From: Cupriavidus gilardii
GTDB taxonomy: Bacteria; Pseudomonadota; Gammaproteobacteria; Burkholderiales; Burkholderiaceae
Assembly: GCF_013314895.1 (NCBI RefSeq)
Contig: NZ_JABTYE010000026.1
Location: 1-64,000 of the forward strand
Reading direction: 5' to 3'
DNA length: 64,000 bases
Below the pieces are notes generated by a model, which saw only the letters and a program-made list of their open reading frames with translations, made no database searches and had not been told where the DNA came from. Positions 26,170 to 32,869 of this stretch are shown here, piece after piece (positions within the stretch are counted from its first letter, which is position 1; every line of letters starts with the position of its first letter). Made by a program: the position numbers and the translations under genes.

Positions 26170-27035
26170 CTGCAGCAAAGCTGACGCCCTACGACATCCC
26201 ACGCAACCTTGATCAGGACGCGTGGTATCTCTATCGGATTACGGCCATTGCGCACTACGAATTGTGTGCCAGGCTCTGCGATGAGTTTGCGGAGCTCTTC
26301 AATACCTACCTGACCGGCCATGGCCTTCATGGCGCAGCTCGCCTCAATTACTGGGTCTCGCGCTACCTAACGCATGCCGAAAACATTCGACGTGGCATAG
26401 GATATATCAACAACGGCGGTGACTACATGCCGATGGTGGACATCCTCAATGCCGCTGCAGCAGACTATCGCGGCCTCGTGGAGCAGCCACTTGGGTGGAT
26501 GAGCGATGAACAGCGCAAGCAGTGGGACCATGTATTTGGACGACTTAGCTACGCATGTGGCATCGGTAGCACCGCCTTACGAAACAACCTTACTAAAGGG
26601 ATCCATTGGTTAAATCGACGGCCCATTGGTAAAGATCAAGTCTACCTTGAGCGGGATGATAGCAATGCGGGAGACGCAGCCACTGCGATTCAGTCCGCTG
26701 AGAAATACGGAGTCATGTCGGCGCCCAGCCCCTTTCCAACGCATCCGGTCGACCTTGGTCAGAGCGTGTGCCCTGGTGCGCGCTGCCCCCGCACAGGCGT
26801 ATGGGTACCTGAACAATGGTTGGACGGTGCCACAAATTTTAGTCTTGCATTCTGTGTTGAAGGCCGCCCCATGCAACCGGCATATCGAATAAAGGGCCTG
26901 GAGCTGAACAACCCGTTCATCGGCTACGATGAAGAGATGGCTGCGGAATATGAAGCCATAGCGACCGGTTTCCCAGTTACGGAGGCAGTGGATACTACGT
27001 GGTATTTTGTTTGGCAACCCCGTTCGCAAGACTGA
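26166..27035 (+). CDS. Imm71/Imm72-like immunity protein
   Basis: 289 residues, coupled by ATGA overlap to the DUF3396 gene. The N-terminal two thirds are helical (NLDQDAWYLYRITAIAHYEL; RLNYWVSRYLTHAENIRR; SDEQRKQWDHVFGRLSYACG). The C-terminal part carries CPRTGVWVPEQW and ends with TTWYFVWQP. This arrangement resembles Imm71/Imm72 family antidotes of polymorphic toxins; I am not certain of the exact family. The C-P-x-[ST]-G-x-W element is also the start of the tail module on neighbouring proteins. Cytoplasmic. A frameshifted paralogue lies at 30872. Confidence 0.65.
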   Translation: MTAAKLTPYDIPRNLDQDAWYLYRITAIAHYELCARLCDEFAELFNTYLTGHGLHGAARLNYWVSRYLTHAENIRRGIGYINNGGDYMPMVDILNAAAADYRGLVEQPLGWMSDEQRKQWDHVFGRLSYACGIGSTALRNNLTKGIHWLNRRPIGKDQVYLERDDSNAGDAATAIQSAEKYGVMSAPSPFPTHPVDLGQSVCPGARCPRTGVWVPEQWLDGATNFSLAFCVEGRPMQPAYRIKGLELNNPFIGYDEEMAAEYEAIATGFPVTEAVDTTWYFVWQPRSQD

Positions 27036-27180
27036 TCCGGTCGACGATCGGCGTCTGCGCCAGGAAGGTCAGCACTGCTGCTCACTGGCACGCTGCTGAA
27101 TGAACGCGGGCGGTCAGCGACATTGGCGATGTTTCCCGCAAGCGCGGCGCATCTATTGCAGGCACCCATCAGCCGTAAAC

Positions 27181-28212
27181 ATGAAACCCCTTGCCGTTTC
27201 TGCCCTTGCTTTTGCCCTGACTCTTTGCTCGACCGGGACAGTGGCCGCTCCATCATCTGCAGGCTCCACAGTGTCACAAGCACCGACACGAACAAGCGCT
27301 GAGTCAAGCCTCACGCTCTTCTACAAGCCTGGGCGAACAAAAACTCCGATCGACGTCTCCGTGGACCAATCGGTCGTCACCCGGATCCAACCAGGCGAGA
27401 CAATCAAACTCCTTCCCTCCTCCGGCCCATTGACGGTCCACCTGGCCGCGTCACCACGGCGCGGTAAGGGCTCCGCCCGCACGCTCGCGTGGCAAACCGA
27501 GATCGAAGAAGGCCAGAGCACGCACGTGGTCGTACAGATGAGCGACACAGGCATCAGTCTGCTTGAACAACGGCGTTATGTGCATGCACGTCCGTTCGAT
27601 AAAGTCTTTTCTCTTGACGGGGAGGATGGCCACTGGGTCGACGTATCGCCGCCTCCGCCCAATGCGCTGCGTCGAAACGACAAGGCGCCCCGACACGGGA
27701 TTCAGTGGCCATCGCCAAAAGCATGGCCTGTGCGAGCCCTCTTCATTTCCGGCCATGGACTCTACGAGTTTGACAAGAAGGGCAACGTCATTCGCATGGA
27801 CGGGAAGCAACCGTCTACGCCCCTGTCGATAAAGCGAGAGCAGCATGGCAACAAACCTGCCTGGTCGAATGGCAATGTCTTCCATTTGGTCAGCGGCAAC
27901 GCCGTCGTCGACGACAAGGTCGACAGCGCACGGACATTCGTCCTCACAAAACGGGGACGGATCTGTCCAGCCAAGCCTATCGCGGAAGCGTATAGGCTTC
28001 ACCGCGAGCTTCCGTCTCCCATATTCAGCGGAGCTTGCGACCAGGCTGTCCAATGGCGGCAATCGGGCACGCCCCTGTGGGCTTATCCCTCAGACGCAAA
28101 TAGCGGCGAGCCGCCGGAGTTGCTTTGGAGCGTTCAGTATTTTCGCGATCCCGTGCGACCGATCGCAGATTTTGCGGGCAAGTGCGTATATGGATGTTCC
28201 GGGAAAGATTAG
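27181..28212 (+). CDS. Exported protein of unknown function
   Basis: 343 residues from the ATG at 27181. A clear signal peptide (MKPLAVSALAFALTLCSTGT, cleavage likely after VAA) is followed by a Ser/Thr-rich linker and a beta-rich domain of ~100 residues (VSVDQSVVTRIQPGETIKLL; STHVVVQMSDTGISLLEQR). The C-terminal half has four cysteines (CPAKP, GACDQ, GKCVYGCSG) and an LFISGHGLYEFDKKGN segment. No known family recognised. It is the only exported product among cytoplasmic immunity genes here, so it may protect against a periplasmic toxin or be unrelated cargo. Start codons further upstream would remove the signal peptide from the N-terminus and were rejected. Confidence 0.7.
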   Translation: MKPLAVSALAFALTLCSTGTVAAPSSAGSTVSQAPTRTSAESSLTLFYKPGRTKTPIDVSVDQSVVTRIQPGETIKLLPSSGPLTVHLAASPRRGKGSARTLAWQTEIEEGQSTHVVVQMSDTGISLLEQRRYVHARPFDKVFSLDGEDGHWVDVSPPPPNALRRNDKAPRHGIQWPSPKAWPVRALFISGHGLYEFDKKGNVIRMDGKQPSTPLSIKREQHGNKPAWSNGNVFHLVSGNAVVDDKVDSARTFVLTKRGRICPAKPIAEAYRLHRELPSPIFSGACDQAVQWRQSGTPLWAYPSDANSGEPPELLWSVQYFRDPVRPIADFAGKCVYGCSGKD

Positions 28213-28361
28213 CCGTCAGACCGCTCTGCGGGAAACCATGCGCGATGATTGGATAGCCCTGGAATTTCCAGGACGGCGACCCTGTGTGCCTGCCCGCGCT
28301 CGTCACTCGCGGACAAGACGCGTCGCACCGCTGAAGCTGGCAAGCCTTACGCCCATTCGAT

Positions 28362-29159
28362 ATGGACTTTCAAGCTAAACGACACCAACGTTTCTTGAAT
28401 GAAGCGAGCTATCAAACTGCCTGCCATGAGTTGACCGAAGGCATCCAACTGCTGGAATCTGCCCCTGCCGGCTCAGGTCGTTCCAAGGCTGAGGGTTGGT
28501 TGATCTCATACCGGGTCGTCGCGGAAGATCTGCTCAATCTACTCACGCTTCGCTACACCGCCGGCGAGCGAATTGAAACGCTCCGTACGGACCTGGAGAA
28601 CGTCGTTGCGGCCCACGAACGCGCCACACGGCAACTACGCGCATACGAAGGCGACCCCAACGCAGTAGGGTTCGATATCGGCTCATTCGACGGGTATTAC
28701 CCTTGCGTCGGACTGATCAGCCTTTGCTATCTTCTTCATCGCCGCGATCTGCTTCCTCGCATCGCCGAAATGCTGGACGGGCCGGACAAGACCAATGGCG
28801 GCATGGATTTCATGATTGAGGAACTTCTAGCCTACGCGCCACTGGACCGTTATGAATGCGACGTACTTCTGGCGACCAAGCCCTTTGCGGCTCTAGCCGA
28901 TGCAATGTCAACAGAAGATAATGCCGCAGCGCTAAGCGAGTTGCAGAAATTCCTGAAGCGCTGGTACAAGGATCTCGCCGCAGCGCCATGGCATGACGCC
29001 CATAAGTCGCCAACCCAAGCCGGTTACTATGGCTACTGGTCCTTCGAGGCAGGCGCGGCTGTTCTGCTGCTTGGCATCGAGGACGACACAAGCTTGCACT
29101 CCTTCCTCTACTACCCGAAGGATCTGGTCGCTTGGGCTAAGGCAAACATAGAACGATGA
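28362..29159 (+). CDS. PoNi-like immunity protein
   Basis: 265 residues (MDFQAKRHQRFLNEASY). Complete PoNi-type layout: LRYTAGERIETLRTDLE near 65, DIGSFDGYYPCVGLISLCYL and LHRRDLLPRIAEMLDGPDK in the middle, GYWSFEAGAAVLLLG and YYPKDLVAWAKAN at the end. Same subgroup as the gene at 22583 but it stops before any tail module. The TGA stop overlaps the next gene (ATGA at 29156). Predicted cytoplasmic antidote. Confidence 0.83.
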   Translation: MDFQAKRHQRFLNEASYQTACHELTEGIQLLESAPAGSGRSKAEGWLISYRVVAEDLLNLLTLRYTAGERIETLRTDLENVVAAHERATRQLRAYEGDPNAVGFDIGSFDGYYPCVGLISLCYLLHRRDLLPRIAEMLDGPDKTNGGMDFMIEELLAYAPLDRYECDVLLATKPFAALADAMSTEDNAAALSELQKFLKRWYKDLAAAPWHDAHKSPTQAGYYGYWSFEAGAAVLLLGIEDDTSLHSFLYYPKDLVAWAKANIER

Positions 29160-30013
29160 ACAAACGAGAGATCAACTGGGAGAGATGGGCCAATTGGAAG
29201 GTCCCGGAGGAACGCTTTGAAAGGAAGCGCGAACCACTCCTCCGCTACCCCACTTACTCGAAGCGTTTTGACGACAAGCTCGGCGGAATTGCTTCGGTGA
29301 CGATCGACTTGCCGAAGCGCGTGGCCAAGGCAAAGCCGGGTGGCCTGATGACGTCAACTCGTCGCCGCTTGTGGAATGCATTGGACTGGACAAGCCTGCA
29401 GTATTCCGCAGGAGGTCAACTCGAAGACATTTCGGAGGTATGGCCACACTCTATGGCTTGGGCTGAAGAGTATGCCGACTTCCATGAGGCGTACCACGCC
29501 ACTCCGGAAGCTGACAACCAAATCACACCGCATGCCACGCTGCGCGACGAGGAATACTGGATAGTCGCCCTTCGCATGGTTTGCTTCGGCATTCTCAGCG
29601 GATGCGGTGGCGACATGCCGCGTGTCATGGCCTTCCTCGACTATGGCAATGAGGACATGGGCGTACGTGATGGGCTGATTGAAAGATTGGTCGCACCCTT
29701 CGTCGCCGACCGTGGCTCGACGCCAAGCCAAGCGACTCGCCACCTTCCATACCGTAATCTACTCAAGATTTTCGACGCTGCATCGGGCGAGCGGCCCGCT
29801 TTGATGGCGAAATATCTGGACGAGTGGTATCACGCCAGCCGCGCGGAACCTTATGTCGATCAGCATGGCGAGGCCGACGTATCGTTCTACGGATATTGGT
29901 CCTGGGAGGCCGCGGCAACCACAGTCGTGCTCGATATCGATGATGCACGCTATCGGGATATGCCGTTCTACCCGAAGGATTGGGCCGACTACGCGCGAAA
30001 TCGAGCAGACTAG
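29156..30013 (+). CDS. Divergent PoNi-like immunity protein
   Basis: 285 residues, coupled to the preceding PoNi gene by a 4-bp ATGA overlap. The C-terminal signature is recognisable though changed (FYGYWSWEAAATTVVLDIDD, FYPKDWADYARN), and the middle region retains LQYSAGGQLEDISEVWP in place of LRYTAGE. The N-terminus (MNKREINWERWANWKVPEER) is unlike its neighbours. It appears to be an old, diverged DUF1910/DUF1911 member, probably with a different toxin partner from the near-identical copies around it. Confidence 0.75.
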   Translation: MNKREINWERWANWKVPEERFERKREPLLRYPTYSKRFDDKLGGIASVTIDLPKRVAKAKPGGLMTSTRRRLWNALDWTSLQYSAGGQLEDISEVWPHSMAWAEEYADFHEAYHATPEADNQITPHATLRDEEYWIVALRMVCFGILSGCGGDMPRVMAFLDYGNEDMGVRDGLIERLVAPFVADRGSTPSQATRHLPYRNLLKIFDAASGERPALMAKYLDEWYHASRAEPYVDQHGEADVSFYGYWSWEAAATTVVLDIDDARYRDMPFYPKDWADYARNRAD

Positions 30014-30031
30014 AAATCGGCACACACAATC

Positions 30032-30868
30032 ATGGAATTTCAGCAAGCACGCCGGCAGAAGCTGCTCCGCGAGGCGACTTTTCAGCGGGAGATGGAGCAC
30101 ATTCCGATGTCGATTGCCCTGTATGCCGGCAAGCCCTCTGGCGCAGCACGGACGGAGGCCGAAGGATGGGCACTGTCCTATCACGCGATCGCCAATGCTG
30201 CATATGAGCGCCTGTCCCTACGATACACCGCGGGGGATCCGATTGAGCAGCTCCGTAGAGAGCTCGATGGTGTCCTTGGCGCTTACGAGCGATTCGCGGA
30301 AGCGGACCGGGCGTTTCATAAGGATCCGCAGCGCCCTGCCTTCATATTCACATCGGTGGACGACTATAGCCGCGTGATGCAGCTCATCGGTCTTTGCTAC
30401 CTTCTCCGTCGGACAGACCAACTGAGCCGGCTGGCTGCACTGTGCGACGGCTTCCGAGGCGAAGACGCCGTCTATGAGGATCTCCTGGCTTTTGCCCTTC
30501 CTGCGCGGGAAGATGTCGACGAATGGTTTTGGGACGATCCCTACGGCGACCTGGTTCGAGCAATCCACCTCGAATCAGCCGATGAAAAGCTCTCGGCTCT
30601 CACCGCGTTTCTGAAACGCTGGTATCGCTCGCTTTCTGGAACATCATGGCACGATACACACAAGTCCCCAACTCAGGCGGGCTATCACGGCTACTGGTCG
30701 TTCGAGGCAGGCGCTGCGGTACTACTGCTCGGCATCGAGGATGACAGCAGCCTGCACTCGTTCCGCCACTACCCGAAGGATTTGGTGGCTTGGGCGAAGG
30801 GACATGCAGGCACGGTCGATAGAACGCGTCTAATGCAAGACCGCGAGAGTGGAACGAGCGAAGTCTGA
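30032..30868 (+). CDS. PoNi-like immunity protein
   Basis: 278 residues (MEFQQARRQKLLREATF). Features: LRYTAGDPIEQLRRELDGVL, SVDDYSRVMQLIGLCYLL, FWDDPYGDLVRAIH, GYWSFEAGAAVLLLG and HYPKDLVAWAKGH. It belongs to the SxDDYxR/FWDxPYGD subgroup with 21395 and 24099 but is more diverged (LRRTDQLSRLAAL instead of LHRRDLLPRI). No tail module; a short charged end instead. Eighteen bp after the preceding gene and followed three bases later by the broken Imm71/72-like gene. Confidence 0.82.
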   Translation: MEFQQARRQKLLREATFQREMEHIPMSIALYAGKPSGAARTEAEGWALSYHAIANAAYERLSLRYTAGDPIEQLRRELDGVLGAYERFAEADRAFHKDPQRPAFIFTSVDDYSRVMQLIGLCYLLRRTDQLSRLAALCDGFRGEDAVYEDLLAFALPAREDVDEWFWDDPYGDLVRAIHLESADEKLSALTAFLKRWYRSLSGTSWHDTHKSPTQAGYHGYWSFEAGAAVLLLGIEDDSSLHSFRHYPKDLVAWAKGHAGTVDRTRLMQDRESGTSEV

Positions 30869-30871
30869 CCA

Positions 30872-31713
30872 ATGAGCACAAAGAGCGCAAAGCCCTATGA
30901 CCAACGACGCAACCTCGACCAGGATGCGTGGTTCCTATACCAAACCACCTCCCTTGCCTATTACGAGCTATGCGTCCGTCTGTGTGAAGGCTTCGCCCAG
31001 CTCTTCAATACTCTCATCACCGGCCAAGGATGCACGGCGCTGCGCGCCTCGACTACTGGGTCTCCCGCTACCTGGAGCACGCCGAAAACATTCGGCGCTG
31101 CATCCGATTCATCGAAACTGGGGGTGACTACATCCCGATGATCGATGCTCTGAGGGCCCCTGCAAGCGATTATCGCGGCCTCGTAGAGCACCCGCTCGGC
31201 TGGATGGACGATGAGCAGCGTCAGCGTTGGGACCGTGCGTTTGAACGGCTGAGCTTTGCGTGCGGAACCGGTAGCGTAACGCTGCTCAACAATGAAACGA
31301 AGGGCACAGATTGGCTGAACCGTGCCTCAATTGGCAGGGAACGGGTATATTTGGATCGCGCGTGGGCGATCGCGCTGACGCCGTCCGTTATGCGGAGGAA
31401 TACGCAGTCTTGACTCGGCCCGCAGCATACCCAAAGTGTTCCGTTGATATGACCCGGCGCGCCAAGCCGGGCTCGCTCTGCCCTCGCACCGGCGTATGGG
31501 TACCGGAACAATGGTTGGACGGCAAACGACTTTAGCGTCGCGTTCTGCGTCCATGGACGTCCTCTGCAACCGGCATACCAGTTGTACTGGGGCGAGCCCT
31601 TTGACATATGGGCGGAGTTCCCCATGCCCGAAGACAGTGATGTGGAAGACCGTTCCCTTACGTTCTTCGAAACAAGAGCCGTCGATACGACCTGGTATTT
31701 CGTGTGGCAGTAG
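30872..31713 (+). pseudogene. Frameshifted Imm71/72-like immunity gene
   Basis: Homologous along its length to the intact gene at 26166, but the reading frame changes about three times. Frame 1 gives MSTKSAKPYDQRRNLDQDAW to about 31025; a second frame from 31030 gives MHGAARLDYWVSRYLEHAEN to about 31350; a third gives CPRTGVWVPEQWLDG to about 31525; then FSVAFCVHGRPLQPAYQ to the family end TTWYFVWQ and a stop at 31711-31713. The encoded protein pieces are well conserved, so the frameshifts look recent. Confidence 0.85.
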
Positions 31714-31838
31714 GTGCACCGAGCCCCCCGACGCTGCGGCCAACTTTCTACTACACGGATACCTGTCTGCCGGTCCCTCGCCGGCGTTCGTGACACAGAA
31801 GCGGAGGCAAAGGCCGACGGCTATAGAGTGGGAACAAC

Positions 31839-32674
31839 ATGAGCTTCTCCGAACGACGACGGCAGGAATTCCTCAGCGAGCAGCACTGGCTGCAGGAAGT
31901 GGTCGACATACCGAAAGTCCTCTCGATGCACGCGAGCGGGCCCTCGGGCGCAGCAGACTCCGAGGCAGAGGGATGGACCCTTTCCCTTCAGTCCATTGCG
32001 CGTATCCGCTATGAGTATCTGTCCCTGAAGTACACTGCCGGCGAACCCATCAATTCCCTACGTGCCGACTTGGAAGCCGTCGTCGCTGCGCATGAGACGG
32101 CCACTGAGCAGCTGCGCCAATACGAGCGAAATCCGAATGCCATGGGGCTGGATATCGGATCGTTCGACGGCTATTGTCCATGCCTTGGGCTGATTGGTCT
32201 GTGTTATCTGCTCCACCGGCGAGACCTGCTTCCACGAATCGCAGCTTTTCTTGACGGCCCAGACAAAGCAAACGCTGGCATGGATTTCCTCATTGAGGAG
32301 TTCCTGGCGTACGCACCCATGGAGCGCTACGTATGCAATACCCTTCTGGCGATGAAGCCGTTCGAGTCCTTGGCGGACGCGATGTCGACGGACGATAATG
32401 AAGCTGCGCTAAAGAACCTACATAGGTTTCTTGAACGGTGGTACAAGGATCTCGCCGGAGCCGCGTGGCACAACACCACAAGTCCAAAGGCCAAGCCGGT
32501 TACTTCGCTTACTGGTCATTTGAGGCAGGAGCAGCCGTCCTATTACTGGGCATCGAGGACGATAGCACCCTGCACTCTTTCCCCTACTACCCGACGGATC
32601 TGGTTGCCTGGGCCAAGGCAACCGCAAGGCTACAAGGGCATGGGGATACCTCGACAGCCATCGCCATGCGATGA
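31839..32674 (+). pseudogene. PoNi-like immunity gene with single-base frameshift
   Basis: Starts as a normal PoNi-type gene (MSFSERRRQEFLSEQHW, LKYTAGEPINSLRADLEAVV, DIGSFDGYCPCLGLIGLCYL, RFLERWYKDLAGAAWHN). Near base 32475 one base, most simply a C in AACACCCACAAG, is missing. The main frame then runs on in nonsense to 32777. The lost C-terminal domain is intact one frame over (GYFAYWSFEAGAAVLLLG, YYPTDLVAWAKAT) and ends at 32674. A decayed tail module follows to 32737. Same subgroup as 22583 and 28362. Confidence 0.82.
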
Positions 32675-32699
32675 GAGCCAAGACCGATGGAGCGGTCAT

Positions 32700-32869
32700 C
32701 CGGCAGAGGGATGTCGAACAATCCGACCCACGACTGTAGGTATTAGCTCTTCAGCGGAACGTCGTATCACGCCGTAAAGTTTCCTGAGGGCCATCCGTAG
32801 CACCATGCCACCATTCTTGCCGCGACAAATTCGCCGCAAGGGACTTTGGTAAGCATGGGACTACGGATC
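32700..32869 (+). repeat. Immunity-tail/intergenic repeat, copy 4, leading into vgrG2
   Basis: Begins with a worn tail end (GATGTCGAACAATCCGACCC, stop) and continues with the spacer elements GCCGTAAAGTTT, GTAGCACCATGCCACCATTC, ATTCGCCGCAAGGGAC and GTAAGCATGGGACTACGGA. In copies 1 to 3 a PoNi gene or its ruin follows; here it joins straight to the start of the second vgrG. Confidence 0.75.

Noticed and set aside
20622..32869. The four-copy spacer as an insertion sequence or integron attC array
   Set aside because: No transposase or integrase gene, no terminal inverted repeats or target duplications, and no attC-like paired boxes could be seen.
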